Source: Melanopsichium pennsylvanicum (Eukaryota > Basidiomycota > Ustilaginomycetes > Ustilaginales). Taken from it: a stretch of 64,000 nt of DNA. The notes beneath the pieces are model-generated. The model ran no database searches, was not told where the DNA came from, and saw nothing but the letters and a program-made list of their open reading frames with translations. Each line of letters begins with the position of its first letter. Positions within the stretch are counted from its first letter, which is position 1. The stretch spans positions 620,001-684,000 of the forward strand of contig OAPG01000005.1 in assembly GCA_900208305.1 (NCBI GenBank), read 5' to 3'. Below are positions 48,701 to 58,973 of this stretch, piece by piece. The translations under genes and the position numbers were made by a program.

Positions 48701-51345
48701 GGAGCAGCCTCGACACTGTCTTCTACGATCGACTCGCGAGAACTCATGGGTGCGTCTTGAGATGCGTTCTGACGCGTGAACGCGTCGAAGATGTCGGTAT
48801 CTGACTGGGAGGCCAGGGGCTCAGGACTTTGTTGCTCATCAGCAAGAGGGCGTTGAGCTTCAGCTGAGTCAGGTTGTTCCAAGCCTTGTTCTTTGTCAAC
48901 GAAGCTTGCGAGCAGCTCTGGATCTATAAGCTCGGCAGCTTGGTGCGTATCACTCTTTCCGTGTTCATCCTGGGAGCCAGTATTCGCCCCGGCTGCCTGA
49001 ATGTCGGCAAAGAGTTGGGAGGCGGAGACGAAGCCGGGCATTGGCTGCGATGCATGCATTGCACGGAAAGCTATGCTGGCTGGCGTGCTAATTTGATCAT
49101 GCGCATAGGGCGAATCGTCATCGGTGGGCTGTGCGGCTTCAATGTCGGACCAGCGCAGGTCGTCATCAAACTCTTCTGGTTCGATCTCGCTGTCAGGCAT
49201 TCCATCGCCTTCCGCGTCGGCTGCGTAGCTGCCAAACTTCATTTGACCGTTCGCCCAGGAGCTGCTTGTTTCCGCATAAGTGGCGTCAGAGCGAGTCGGC
49301 AATTGATCCTGCAGGACAGGAATGTTGCTGTCGAGGCGTTCGGGACTTTGAATCTGCAAAGAAGGACTGAGGGTAACGTGGGTTCGGATCTGGACAATAT
49401 TTTCTTGGCTGGATTCGCTGTCTTGATCTTCACTTTCATCCTCATCCTCTTGTCGGCGTAGTTTCGGGCGTTTCGGCAAATCGTGAATACCTTGCTGAGC
49501 TTCATCGTGTCCGTCAGCTTCGCTCTCGTCGTCATCTGCAGACTCGCCAGCAAGCTCATCTTGGTCGTCTTCATCCATCGCCTCATGCTCGTCTTCGACC
49601 TTGGCGCGCTCTTCCCCGTCTAGGCTGTCGTTGTCCTCGTTGTCGTTGTCCGAGTCTGACAGCACAATAGGTTCATCAGCATCACCGGTGGCACCGTCGA
49701 ACAGAAGGTTATGAGTGCCCATTCCTCCAAAGCCATCATGATAGCTCGGCTGCCCCTGCCGGGAGGTCGATGCGTGTTCGGCACTGTCATCCACAAGGTC
49801 TTCCTCTTCGCCCTCGTCATCGTCCTCGTCATCATCGGCATCGGATGAATTGTTCATCTGCACTTGGTCGTCATCTCCAGAGTCGCGCTTCTCGTCATCC
49901 GACTCTACTTCGACACTCCTTCTTGCCGCTTTGTTGTGGCGATCAGGAGAGCTCTGACGGAAGAGCTGATCGGGACGGGATGGAATGATGTGGAAAGTGC
50001 CGTCGACGATAGCAATCTGGTCCATAGGATGTGGAGCGGTTCGCTGATCGGGTAGTTGAGCCGGTACGCTTTGCATAGATGCTGCCTCGACCGCATTGTC
50101 TTGCATGCTGTTTGAGTCAGAATCTGATTCCTCGGAATCGCTCCTGCTTTCGGACTCGCTGGAAGAATCTGACGAGCTGTCATTAGAAGGGTTGTGAGAG
50201 GTGGTGTCTTGCATGTCGTCTTGTTCCCCTGCGTCCATCTGCTTTGTCGCGTTGGACGCCGAAGCCGATTGATCAGCTTCCAGAATTTCTATGACAGGCC
50301 GTTTGGTCGTTTGAGGTGTAGATTGGGAGACACTGAGCATGCTGGCTCTGGCTTGGGAAGATGCAGCCTGATCGGATTCATCCAGTGCCGCCATCTTGGC
50401 ACGCTGTTGAAGTATGTTTTCGATGTTGAGAGTGCCATCCGAGCCTCGATTGGCTTCAAAGAGTGATGAAGGACCCACTTGGACTCCACCTGGCAGCGGC
50501 TCAGCATTGGCGAGGAGAACTGCAAAGTCAGATTGTGCGTCATCGTCTTCTGACTGCACGCCACCACTACGCATAAGCTCCTGAAGAGATCTGGCAGCAA
50601 GCATGCTGCGCTCCACGGCTGGATCGACAGAAGCCTCTGGGCCAAGTTGAGCTGCTTGCTCATCGGTCCGGTCCTCTTCTTGTGCGCCAGCCAAATGCTT
50701 TAGAACACCTTGACGAGAGCGTTGCAGCTCTGCCTGTCGATGCTCAAAATCTTGCTGAGCGTGCTGTACCCATTCAATGGCAGAGTCAGAGTTTTGTCTG
50801 CCAGAGTTTTGTCTGCCAGAGTTTTGTCTGCCAGAGTTTTGCGCATGGTTTGATGTAAATAAGTGGTTGGTGGCGTCCAGAGCTGCGGGTGTCGATGACA
50901 AAGTGGAGCCCAGATGCAGTACTTTGTGCTCCAGCTCTCGAAATTCTCTGCTTGGTCTGGGTAGGCGGACACGTTTTTGTGCGCGAGGAGAAGGACTGGC
51001 AAAATTTGAGTGCGTTGTTGTCTGCTGCGCTGGACTTCGCAAAGCACTGCCGATTCGGGAGCTTAGGTCGACGATCCAGGATACTTCGTCGAAGCGGTCA
51101 TATGCAGAAGGCGATTTATGAGAGATTCGAGAGGCAGAAGTAGTTGAGACGCCATTGTTTGGGGTTGAAGTTGAAGTTGATGAAGATGCAAAGCCATTCT
51201 GGGATGCACGATCGGGGCGTGTGTTTGGCCGCATTGGGGTCGAGTTGAGTGTACCATTGTTGTGTTGGATGACTGAAGTTGGAACATAGTAGGGACGATG
51301 CCTACGACTTTGAGATTGACCGTCTAGGTCGATTGGTGGATTCAT
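45754..51345 (-). CDS. 1863-residue acidic, disordered, probably nuclear protein
   Basis: This single uninterrupted frame starts at ATG 51345. I do not recognise the family. It has a Ser/Asn-rich N-terminus with an exact four-fold five-residue repeat QNSGR (169-186). A very acidic centre (about 380-640) has many Asp/Glu/Ser runs. One ordered-looking segment lies near 1345-1430 (TTRSHCICRRLEL, VFIVPGCSINYEKA, WLPPDVHHMLSRIIGLQMLN). The C-terminus is basic with AT-hook-like pieces (KKKRGRKSA near 1682, GGRGGRKRKPSS near 1798) and ends SRHKSSKRKVLKLN. This pattern suggests a chromatin or nuclear scaffold protein, by composition only. The segment near 1345-1430 is the best handle for a homology search. 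Confidence 0.7.
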   Translation of the reverse strand: MNPPIDLDGQSQSRRHRPYYVPTSVIQHNNGTLNSTPMRPNTRPDRASQNGFASSSTSTSTPNNGVSTTSASRISHKSPSAYDRFDEVSWIVDLSSRIGSALRSPAQQTTTHSNFASPSPRAQKRVRLPRPSREFRELEHKVLHLGSTLSSTPAALDATNHLFTSNHAQNSGRQNSGRQNSGRQNSDSAIEWVQHAQQDFEHRQAELQRSRQGVLKHLAGAQEEDRTDEQAAQLGPEASVDPAVERSMLAARSLQELMRSGGVQSEDDDAQSDFAVLLANAEPLPGGVQVGPSSLFEANRGSDGTLNIENILQQRAKMAALDESDQAASSQARASMLSVSQSTPQTTKRPVIEILEADQSASASNATKQMDAGEQDDMQDTTSHNPSNDSSSDSSSESESRSDSEESDSDSNSMQDNAVEAASMQSVPAQLPDQRTAPHPMDQIAIVDGTFHIIPSRPDQLFRQSSPDRHNKAARRSVEVESDDEKRDSGDDDQVQMNNSSDADDDEDDDEGEEEDLVDDSAEHASTSRQGQPSYHDGFGGMGTHNLLFDGATGDADEPIVLSDSDNDNEDNDSLDGEERAKVEDEHEAMDEDDQDELAGESADDDESEADGHDEAQQGIHDLPKRPKLRRQEDEDESEDQDSESSQENIVQIRTHVTLSPSLQIQSPERLDSNIPVLQDQLPTRSDATYAETSSSWANGQMKFGSYAADAEGDGMPDSEIEPEEFDDDLRWSDIEAAQPTDDDSPYAHDQISTPASIAFRAMHASQPMPGFVSASQLFADIQAAGANTGSQDEHGKSDTHQAAELIDPELLASFVDKEQGLEQPDSAEAQRPLADEQQSPEPLASQSDTDIFDAFTRQNASQDAPMSSRESIVEDSVEAAPSLSPNEMREGQNEVGAADDTSDPAKETQGLRVEKVEKITSNASAKLVVQTEEAGPNADRSSDAQAASAPAEVVEITSKTAVDSQPPDAQTVPIVFTRDAAELAANGDITASPIDSRARPIKPVFARVESTDVLEADVEDNNEYEAADRGLDAEQASGPAIQAALGPMTTGSDEIVAKADSIGGSAAIATSAAGGVLADESTSVKVAQPHLPAEVLEEDEAILSGDLADRDSSLERQTFPALSKTPNQIMEYTATGEQHVDEDRAEPSNVSADRELVQMAPLKEGSLAAQEQEKVEQAGDDSLEASLQLPLELKSNAIAEADVPVASEPNPETKVVDAPVSAGPSSLLPTRVPPSPASSIGRSTSSFTPSANRQGNRHLHGAAKRNLLAQMTEAASSLASNLAAPLRAIPSLLPISESQADEAREVAEGVEPATTADDAAQTDSQTESQQQPRRSPKSKEKTEYTITTRSHCICRRLELTKVEGAPVFIVPGCSINYEKAREDGAKDLGKTSDQKADDWIDVDPEWLPPDVHHMLSRIIGLQMLNEGICVEPDTSAANLVSAAYDLDADLTSFDDEKKGSVGWTEVHSKAGVKVEPEDDVNPEGIDAGLHAGVVITEAKEGESEADLEGEAIRYSHKGEPETPSRSTKQSPRHRRASSMASASSHHRSPRRHDPMSPNADYLPNDERKSLQKERHPPAARTGDISVATFEERLEEHEEEDTNIDDSHLSKVGQSNDEANSNHAGASGVVLRDSIPPPPSGRRCRPRKSATADTSYKPLARNEIAAEEEDAESSTETKSKKKRGRKSAISNTEDDSNDARDAQDAAAVEYVLDTVESTSKRARRGRQSQEAIAFGPHQEQSEPKEEYEGGEDRGISTRMRATRKDVDEAHQRNDGDPEEESAVVPQPQEKSKGRTGGRGGRKRKPSSAARASGPEKAPRTGEVGSTKTARRSRRSQGGLPAQSSSPGKMSRHKSSKRKVLKLN
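50791..50841. repeat. 15-bp in-frame tandem repeat (QNSGR codons)
   Basis: GTTTTGTCTGCCAGA recurs at 50791, 50806 and 50821, with a partial copy at 50836. The copies are identical at the DNA level, implying a recent expansion inside the coding region. Confidence 0.9.
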
Positions 51346-51723
51346 GGTTGAAGAATGGGCTGGGCTGAGTTTGTACTGCTGCGTATGCTATAAGAAAGGA
51401 ATGGATTGAGCTGGAGAGCGAGAATGATGAGCGGTTCCAGTTCAAATCATGTTGAGCTGAATGGGGCTGTGCTGCTTGTGCTGAGTCGGGTTATCGCCGC
51501 ACTATTATAGTGTATTTTAAGATCGAAAGTGGATTGGTTCGGATGTGTGCGAATCGAAGCGCTTGCGGACAAGTTTGGATGAATGGAAGATGTTGGTCAA
51601 CGTTTTGGAGGGTCAAATTGGTGACTTCTCGATAAAGAGAGAGAGTTAACACTTTGAACGCTCACACTCCAAGTCTCGACAAGATGTGGGTGGAGGACCG
51701 AAATGAATTCAGACTAAGTTAAC

Positions 51724-51727
<4 letters not shown>

Positions 51728-51792
<65 letters not shown>

Positions 51793-51793
51793 T
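51728..51793. repeat. (ATT)n microsatellite
   Basis: About twenty TAT/ATT units with one interruption near the end. Confidence 0.9.
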
Positions 51794-52869
51794 CAATACT
51801 TGAAATCGTGAATCGCAGCTGCATACATACAGTTATCACAGAATTAAAATACTATGTGAAATCAACGAGCAAACGCTTTCAGAGGGATGAATCACTCGAA
51901 TCGGAAGATCCGGCTGGTGTTCATGTGCGAAACACGAGCATCGCGTGAACGCTTGAACGTTGTTGCCGATACTGTAGCTTAACCCCCGATCTGTTTATTT
52001 CTTGCACTGGTCGGCACAAAAGCATCATTTGACAAATACTGAAAGCCTCGAATGTACTATGCTGCCAGATACAGGTAAATTATATAAAATTATATTCTTA
52101 TAGAGTACGACTGCAGTCAAGTCACACCTTACATCTTGCCATGCACATATATATATGCATATTTTGAAAAGAGCAACGCTGCTCTGACCTTTGCTTCTCT
52201 AAGGGACAGCTTCCGAGGCGCCCAGCAGCCCCACGCGACTACTTTTCCTGTAGAATGGCCCCTCTGTTGTTTTTTTCTTCCTCACTTCTTTTTTTTTTTG
52301 GGCGAGGCAATGCGTGAGTATGTATGTCGTCTACACACTACTTTGACTGTGTCTCTCGGTTGGTGAGTCCACTCTAATTTCCAATTTTGCTTTTCTTCAT
52401 GGCTCGAGCCCCGTTCTGTTCAACTCTGTTTGGAACGTGGCGCTGTGCTGTGGTTAAAATTGACGCTTTCTCTCTTCTGCAAAGTGTGAGGCACCTCGAC
52501 CGTGGACTGTTCTGTAGATCACTCAACTCTGCCTCAATTCGGATCGATATTCTCATCCTTTCTCGTATCGCTTTCCTCTTCATCCACACCTTGAAAGCTT
52601 TCCATCAATCACCCTCTTCGACCCGGTTGCCTGCAATCCTCTACTTGAACCCCTTTCGATCAAAGCACTAATCTCTTCGACCTGCACTCAACCCCCTTGG
52701 AGACCACCTTGCTCTAGCGTTGCAGTCTTGCAGCCGCAAAGCACCACTCACATCCGCTCATCTCAAAACCATCCCTGTCATCTTGTTCTTTACTTGGTTC
52801 AACACTATTCGCCAACCCTGTCTCGAACAACTTTGCCGCAATACAACTATAAATTCATCGCTCACATCT

Positions 52870-52891
52870 TCACACACACACACACACACAC
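52870..52891. repeat. (CA)n microsatellite in bpp1 leader
   Basis: About eleven CA units, roughly 230 bases before the bpp1 ATG. Confidence 0.8.
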
Positions 52892-53119
52892 TCATCCAGT
52901 CTCTTGTCACTTCTGCCATTCGCGCACGCCTATCCTCGTCACAGCATACACTCGTCGTAGTCAGCGATTCTAGTGGCGCCAACCCACTCGCACTTCTCAT
53001 CATCCGCACTAGATCTTGTGCAGTCTTCTCAAGCGGTTATAAAGGCATCCCATCTTCCGGCTCATCTGCTTTTTTTTTCCTCTTTCTGTACCTTACTCTA
53101 CTTTCTGCATCCTTCCACC

Positions 53120-54169
53120 ATGTCAGCACCAGCAGCCGACCTGCAAGAGCGTATTGCCGCCGCACGTCGCGAAGCCGATGGCCTCAAGGAAAAGATCCGC
53201 GCAAAGAAGGATCAGATGGCCGATACCAGCCTTCGTGCCATGGCCAACGACATCGAGCCCTTGCCTAGAATCGTTATGAAGCCACGCAGGACTCTCAAGG
53301 GTCACCTTGCCAAAATCTACGCAATGCACTGGGCCAATGACAAGCGCCACCTCGTCTCCGCATCCCAGGATGGAAAGCTCATTGTCTGGGATGCCTACAC
53401 CACCAACAAGGTCCACGCCATCCCGCTTCGATCCTCATGGGTCATGACCTGCGCCTATGCTCCTTCGGGCAACTTTGTCGCCTGTGGTGGTCTTGACAAC
53501 ATTTGTAGCATTTACTCACTTCGTGGCCGTGATCCTAACAACATCAAGGTCGGAAGGGAGCTTTCCGCCCACACCGGCTACCTCAGTTGCTGTCGCTTCC
53601 TCAACGACCAGCAGATTTTGACCTCGTCCGGTGATATGAGCTGCATCCTCTGGGACATTGATTCGGGCACCCGCATCACCGAGTTCAACGACCACACTGG
53701 TGACGTTATGAGCATCTCGCTCAGCTCCAACCCCAATATCTTCGTCTCTGGTGCCTGCGACGCCATGGCCAAGGTCTGGGACATTCGATCTGGTAAAGCC
53801 GTTCAGACCTTTGCTGGCCACGAAAGCGACATCAACGCCGTTCAGTTCTTCCCCAGCGGTGACGCTTTTGCCACTGGTTCTGACGACGCTTCGTGCCGAC
53901 TTTTCGACATCCGGGCCGACCGCGAGCTCAACACATACACTCACGACAACATTCTTTGTGGTATCACTTCAGTCGGCTTCTCCGTTTCGGGTCGTATCCT
54001 GTTCGCTGGATACGACGACTACACATGCAACGTCTGGGACACACTCAAGGGCGAGCGTGTCGGGGTCTTGGCCGCGCATGAGAACCGTGTTTCGTGTCTC
54101 GGTGTTAGCACCGACGGCATGGCTCTTTGCACCGGTTCTTGGGACTCCCGTCTGCTTGTTTGGGCTTAG
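53120..54169 (+). CDS. bpp1: Heterotrimeric G protein beta subunit Bpp1
   Basis: The protein has 349 residues. The start is ATG 53120 in a CCACCATGTC context; the frame is open further upstream but that part is leader. It begins with an N-terminal coiled coil for G-gamma ([20 protein letters not shown]), then seven WD40 blades: [79 protein letters not shown] and the final [10 protein letters not shown]. The match to canonical G-beta is along the whole length. In Ustilago maydis bpp1 is the single G-beta gene, acting with Gpa3 in cAMP signalling that controls filamentation and pheromone response (published). No introns. Confidence 0.96.
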   Translation: MSAPAADLQERIAAARREADGLKEKIRAKKDQMADTSLRAMANDIEPLPRIVMKPRRTLKGHLAKIYAMHWANDKRHLVSASQDGKLIVWDAYTTNKVHAIPLRSSWVMTCAYAPSGNFVACGGLDNICSIYSLRGRDPNNIKVGRELSAHTGYLSCCRFLNDQQILTSSGDMSCILWDIDSGTRITEFNDHTGDVMSISLSSNPNIFVSGACDAMAKVWDIRSGKAVQTFAGHESDINAVQFFPSGDAFATGSDDASCRLFDIRADRELNTYTHDNILCGITSVGFSVSGRILFAGYDDYTCNVWDTLKGERVGVLAAHENRVSCLGVSTDGMALCTGSWDSRLLVWA

Positions 54170-54969
54170 ACGAATTCGCATCGAAACCGACAATCCAAAC
54201 TGCATCCATCGCCGCTTCATCGCGCAGCCCAAGGTTTGACAGTTGAGAATACAGCTGCCATATCCTTTGGCCCGTCGTTGTTAGCAACCGGACCGTTGCA
54301 CCAGTCATCTTTCGAACTGGTCTATACCCTCTCTAGGCCCGTTCTCCCGCTCAGCTGCCCTTTCCAAGCAGCCGTTCTTCCCACTAAGTTACAGGCTCGC
54401 TCGCTTCGGCTCATTCGCCGTCTACACCTGTTCCTTTTCCAGCATCGTCAGCATCTTCCATTCAATTTTTGTGGCTTGAAAACGGCTCGTGCCGCTCATC
54501 GAGTACCACTTTCTTTCTATCTCGCCTTCTTTTGTCCTGTGTCAATGTTTTTATCATCCGTTCCCGCAATACACAGTCTTGTCTCCGCTTATACCTTTGT
54601 GTCTTTAGACTCCTCCCCCCCCCCTTTTTTCTCTGTGCTTCGTTCGGATACTGAGAGGTTCGAGGTGTGGTTCAAAAATAAATAAATAAAACTAAAATAA
54701 AAATTAAATAAAAAATAAAAAAATAAAATAAATTGGTCGATGGGTTGGCTTTGCCCCATGCGGGTGTGCATTCCGGCAAAATCGGCTTTCTTTCCGCTTG
54801 CAAAGGTGAGAACGCTGACCCCCGCATTAATTGCGTTTTTTGTTCTGAATTGGGTTTTGGTTCTTGTCGACATCATACTTGAAAGTTCCTTTTCTTCGAA
54901 GCGCAGCTTGTTGCTATCATAGGATCAGGATTTAAGACAAGGTATTTGAAATCACAAACAGGAGCAATC
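54170..54969. other. Intergenic, bpp1 3' side and thioesterase promoter
   Basis: A C-run then T-run near 54615-54630 and an A/T-only low-complexity block (54673-54734) that may serve in polyadenylation of bpp1. No gene seen. Confidence 0.45.
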
Positions 54970-55828
54970 ATGGCATCTGTTACACTTTCTATTGGTTTCA
55001 CTGGTCGGTTTAGCATATTTCCTACCATCATCACCACCAGCGCCGCCACATTACGAATCTCTTCATTGAACGCTCGTTCGCATACCCTCATCCCACGTTA
55101 CTTTTCAACCACCAATACAAATTTTACGAAACAGGAAAAAGATCTGAGACCTGCTTCATCCCAACTTTTCTCTCAGAAAGAGGTGCAAGAAGGAATCGCT
55201 GCACTTGTTGCGGATGGGTATGATGCTGAAAGTGTTTGGGAGCAAAGAGTGGTTTGGGGAGATCATGATCAATTTCAACACGTAAACAATGTACACTTTG
55301 TACGTTGGTTCGAATCAGGTAGAATGTTTTTCACTGACAAGCTCACAGAAGGATCGAATTTTACCGACGTTAGAAGAGATCAAGTTCGAAAGGGTACTGG
55401 AAAGAGTTTCATCCTAGCCGGTATCAATGTGAGATATCGTCGACCTGTAATGTATCCCGATACTGTAAGTTTTGTTCCACAACATCATCCCATCCCCTCT
55501 TCTCCTTTATCATAATCCATAAAAAAAAAATCAGAACCATTGTCAACAACCAAAGCAAACCAAATTCTCACCCCAAAAAAAAAAGGTATATTGATGTAAC
55601 CGTGTTAACTAACAGATCTTAATCGGACAAGCATGCGAACTTCCAATGGGAAAAGATCGATTCATGCTACGAGGTGCAGCATACTCTCTAACTCAGAAAA
55701 CCATCGTAGCTGTATCCGCTCAAGATTGCGTCACTTATGATTACACAATGCTGAAAAAGTGCGACATTCCCCACGATATCAAAATCGCTTTACAGCAGAA
55801 AGCATGTCATTTCCACAAGAAGCTCTAA
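54970..55828 (+). CDS. Mitochondrial 4HBT/hotdog thioesterase-like protein, two exons
   Basis: Exons 54970-55464 and 55616-55828 join at a codon boundary (YPDT then ILIGQ), giving 235 residues. The 151-bp intron has a GTAAGT donor, CTAAC just before the acceptor and CAG-like AACAG. Residues 1-50 look like a mitochondrial presequence (no acids, many Ser, Thr, Arg; RYFSTTN). The hotdog signature is VVWGDHDQFQHVNNVHFVRWF (quoted in part: WGDHDQFQHVNN), with the acidic active-site candidate in the DHD stretch. The second exon supplies GKDRFMLRGAAYS and VSAQDCVTYDY, the closing strands. Acyl-CoA thioesterase activity is expected from the fold but the substrate is not known. Confidence 0.82.
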
Positions 55829-56102
55829 AAAAAAAAAAAAACGAAAACAAAAACAAAAACAAACAAAAAAAACAACCCACATAAAGGAAATACAATAAAT
55901 AGCTCAACCACAGATCGGTAAAGAGCATCGTAACGCGTATCAAGTTGTAACTATGTATTGTGAGGATATTGATAGGCAAATGGGATTGCAGTGTAAAATC
56001 CCGAAAAACCTTCCTTGCTTTCGCACAGATTGCGGTCTTAAAACAGCCCACATGTGCAATTGCCCTGTATCGTTAGCAGAATACGTCTCAAATACCTCGA
56101 CT

Positions 56103-58973
56103 TTAAAGCGTTTCTTGACCAACATTTTTAACCTGTGGATAGAGCCAACTAAACTCCTCCCTGATTCGCTGTCTCAGAAGGTGCCAGATCGAGCCACCAC
56201 CTGCACTATTGCTGGCTGTAGACCAGGTTTTGACGTTCCCACCTATTCTTTTTTGCCTCCTGTCTCTTTCCCTAGCGCCGAATTTGAGCAACGTTCCGAA
56301 CGTTTTTGCATCTGGTCCCACATGCTGTCCTCTTTTGTTCTTAATCGGCGCCTGAGTCGATCTCGCAACCAATTGCGTCACTGAACAATCAGCAGCGTCG
56401 AGATCGTGCAAAGCAAGTGATTCTCGGAAAAGAGTTGTCCTCATTTCGCCAAAAGCCAATTCTATCGCCTCCTCAAGCCTTCCGCACCTCGCCAAACACT
56501 CGAGCCAACTATCCCAAGCCTCCTTTGTCATCACCGACTTTCTCTTGACCTGTTGCTCCCCTTCCAACCTCCTCACCGTCTGAATCGCCTTTCGCGCCAA
56601 ACTCAGCAATCCATGCCGGCCGGCCGTGTCGAAAAACACACTCAACGTAACTCCATCAATCTCCTGTCTCGCCACCAACAGGCTGTCCCAAATAGCCAAT
56701 ACCATCGCTGGCTCACCTGCCCTGTTGTAAGCGTTCATCAGAGCATTGATGAGCGCAAGGTCCGGTTCGAGTGATGCATCCTGCTTCAGCATCTCATGAG
56801 TAGCTTTGATACCGAGGTACGATGGCTCCGGAATTTTCGAGTAGTAATCCAGGATGCTCGTGTAGGTGGACGGAGACGGTTTGTACCCGGATTCACGCAT
56901 GTCCAAGACGATCGACAGAAGTTGTTCGGGTGGCGCGGGGATGATCGATTTGGTGGCATGCGGTAATTTAGGCTCATGGAACGTTAGCGTGCGCAAACAT
57001 TCGAGCAGGGAGATGTATCCCTTTTCATCCAAGCCTCGATCGGAAGCTTTGCAAGAGGTCGAGCCGAGAGAGGACCAAGAGGTGGGGAAGCGAGATAAGC
57101 TGCGATAAATGTGGAATGCTTCGGGCCACGAAGCCGTGATGCCGATCAAGCGTCGCATGAGTTGAGATTTGTGCTGGGCTGAGATAAAGACGCCCGCGTC
57201 GTCAAGGCGGGAAAGCAGGTCAAGAGCCGAGGAAATGTCTTTCAATCTTACACATGCGTCAAGGACAGGCTGGATGATCTTCATGTCGATGCTGAAAGCG
57301 GGTGAGGACTTGCGCCGATTTGAAGACTGGCGTGAAGAAGAGCGATAAGCGAGTAGGTCGGAGAAAAGCTTCATCGCGGACGGCAAGTACGGAAGGAAGG
57401 CTCCGCAATAGGCAGTCATAAGTGGTGTGACGAGGAGCGGAGTGGGAGGGACTCCAAGCGATCGCACATGGTCGTAGAGCAGTTGGGCTTCTCGAATCTG
57501 GTTTGGGGTGGGCAGCTGCCGAGACTGACGATTCGCACTCGCCTCCGAGAGCAGATCGACTTCGTCTTCGAAAGCGGCTGCGTCGTCCGTCTTGAATGCA
57601 GACTCTGTAACTAGATTATCGAGAAGTCCAAGCATGAGAATGTTGTAGCAGCGATCATCAGGCTTGATATATCTCTGTGGATCGATCGCCATCTGTACCC
57701 TGTCCAGCAACTCCAACGCTTCGTCACTGCTCTGAAGATCGTTCAAATCGTCTACGTGCAGCCGCAAGAGCATGCAGAGTGTGTTGTGATTGAACAAGCC
57801 CGGCTGATACGCTTGCCTGGCTGTCCGCAGTGCTTGCGCGGGCCCTGCTACGATCGCCTCGTAGCACAGCAACGCACGCCAGGCTGCCGGGTCCATTTGT
57901 GGGCTCGATTCGGCCGCTTTACGCAGATCACGAGCGTAGATGCGCAGCTTGATCATTGTATCCTCGCCTTCTCCTTTCCCTTCGATTGCGAGTCTGCAAA
58001 GGCCCTGGACCGTAATGGTGAGTGTATCGATGCCAAGCTGGTCTTGCTCCTGCCAAAGATGTTGAAGATGAGCCTCGGCCTCGGCCGTGTTGTTGAGGGC
58101 CAAGTGAAGCCGGATCATCGTATTCCTGAGACTCACTTCAGGTGTGACACCGTAATTGAGCATCTCATGCCAGACCTTGATAGCATGTCCAAAGGATTTA
58201 CGCTTGACAAGGTAGGAGATGACCATGTTCCATTCAACCGAGGTGGTGTGCCAGTCCGGATAGCTGGCGCGGAGCTGTCGAAATATATCGCATGGATCAT
58301 GTCGGTCACTCTTTGCCAAGCAGAAGGTTTGCAGGTGGCGATGCAGGTCTGTTGGTCCAACACGAAAGCCAAAGGTACGATTCAAGTCCTCGAACATCTG
58401 GTGACAAGCTTTGACGATGCGGATTTCCATGTGTCCTTCTCGTTGGGCATGCTGGAGTAGGTGCGAGATGGCGGATTGGATGTCTGCTTTGCGGACAGGG
58501 AAACCGATATCAGAGGGCTGTAAAGCGCATGAGGAAGAACTCGTGACATGGTCGACATGCCTCTGTTGAGCCTTTACAAGAGATGCGTACGCCGCGATAA
58601 TCTCGGCAGGGTTTCGTGATCCTATGGCTTGGCGAAAAGTGGTAGCGGCATGACGAGATGCTGCGGCAATCTCGTACGATGCCTTGCTTTTTTCTATGGT
58701 TGATGGAGAAGCCGAAGGCGAAGGAAGTGGTGTGCGCTTGTCGAAGAAATGTGAGAATTCTTCAGTGATGGGATGTGAGGGTCGAGCTCGATCGTGTGTA
58801 TCCTCGGCATCTTCGTCGGTTCGAGCTGCATGAGTTGCTTGCTGGAAAAACGTCGAGGTGGATGCATGCCGATTCGATTGTTGTTCTTGCTGGACTCCGA
58901 GTGTCTGTAGTCTTCGGACAAGCTGTGAAGTGACTCGTGCCGACGATATCGACGGCAGAAGAAAGGTCAACAT
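56103..58973 (-). CDS. Mitochondrial pentatricopeptide-repeat (PPR) protein
   Basis: The protein has 956 residues with an intron-free frame and the start at ATG 58973. The N-terminus (MLTFLLPSISSARVTSQLVRRLQT) is a mitochondrial presequence. Helical-pair repeats of PPR type run through the rest: WNMVISYLVKRKSFGHAIKV (about 250), VSLRNTMIRLHLALNNTAEA, CYNILMLGLLDNL (about 435), STYTSILDYYSKI and ALINALMNAYNRAGEPAMVL (about 740-770), then a late block with WLECLARCGRLEEAIELAF. PPR proteins bind organellar RNA and guide its processing, stability or translation. The specific RNA target cannot be read from the sequence. Its 3' end converges on the thioesterase gene (274 bases). Confidence 0.82.
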   Translation of the reverse strand: MLTFLLPSISSARVTSQLVRRLQTLGVQQEQQSNRHASTSTFFQQATHAARTDEDAEDTHDRARPSHPITEEFSHFFDKRTPLPSPSASPSTIEKSKASYEIAAASRHAATTFRQAIGSRNPAEIIAAYASLVKAQQRHVDHVTSSSSCALQPSDIGFPVRKADIQSAISHLLQHAQREGHMEIRIVKACHQMFEDLNRTFGFRVGPTDLHRHLQTFCLAKSDRHDPCDIFRQLRASYPDWHTTSVEWNMVISYLVKRKSFGHAIKVWHEMLNYGVTPEVSLRNTMIRLHLALNNTAEAEAHLQHLWQEQDQLGIDTLTITVQGLCRLAIEGKGEGEDTMIKLRIYARDLRKAAESSPQMDPAAWRALLCYEAIVAGPAQALRTARQAYQPGLFNHNTLCMLLRLHVDDLNDLQSSDEALELLDRVQMAIDPQRYIKPDDRCYNILMLGLLDNLVTESAFKTDDAAAFEDEVDLLSEASANRQSRQLPTPNQIREAQLLYDHVRSLGVPPTPLLVTPLMTAYCGAFLPYLPSAMKLFSDLLAYRSSSRQSSNRRKSSPAFSIDMKIIQPVLDACVRLKDISSALDLLSRLDDAGVFISAQHKSQLMRRLIGITASWPEAFHIYRSLSRFPTSWSSLGSTSCKASDRGLDEKGYISLLECLRTLTFHEPKLPHATKSIIPAPPEQLLSIVLDMRESGYKPSPSTYTSILDYYSKIPEPSYLGIKATHEMLKQDASLEPDLALINALMNAYNRAGEPAMVLAIWDSLLVARQEIDGVTLSVFFDTAGRHGLLSLARKAIQTVRRLEGEQQVKRKSVMTKEAWDSWLECLARCGRLEEAIELAFGEMRTTLFRESLALHDLDAADCSVTQLVARSTQAPIKNKRGQHVGPDAKTFGTLLKFGARERDRRQKRIGGNVKTWSTASNSAGGGSIWHLLRQRIREEFSWLYPQVKNVGQETL

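Larger units (their letters stand above)
51346..53119. other. Divergent promoter region, acidic-protein gene and bpp1
   Basis: AT-rich middle with the ATT microsatellite and a TATATATATGCATAT stretch (52146-52161), then about 700 bases of CT/CA-rich leader before bpp1, including a (CA)n run. No gene seen. Confidence 0.5.

Noticed and set aside
52973..53119. In-frame 49-codon extension upstream of bpp1
   Set aside because: No ATG; composition is that of the CT-rich leader, and G-beta proteins begin at the MSAPAADLQ equivalent.
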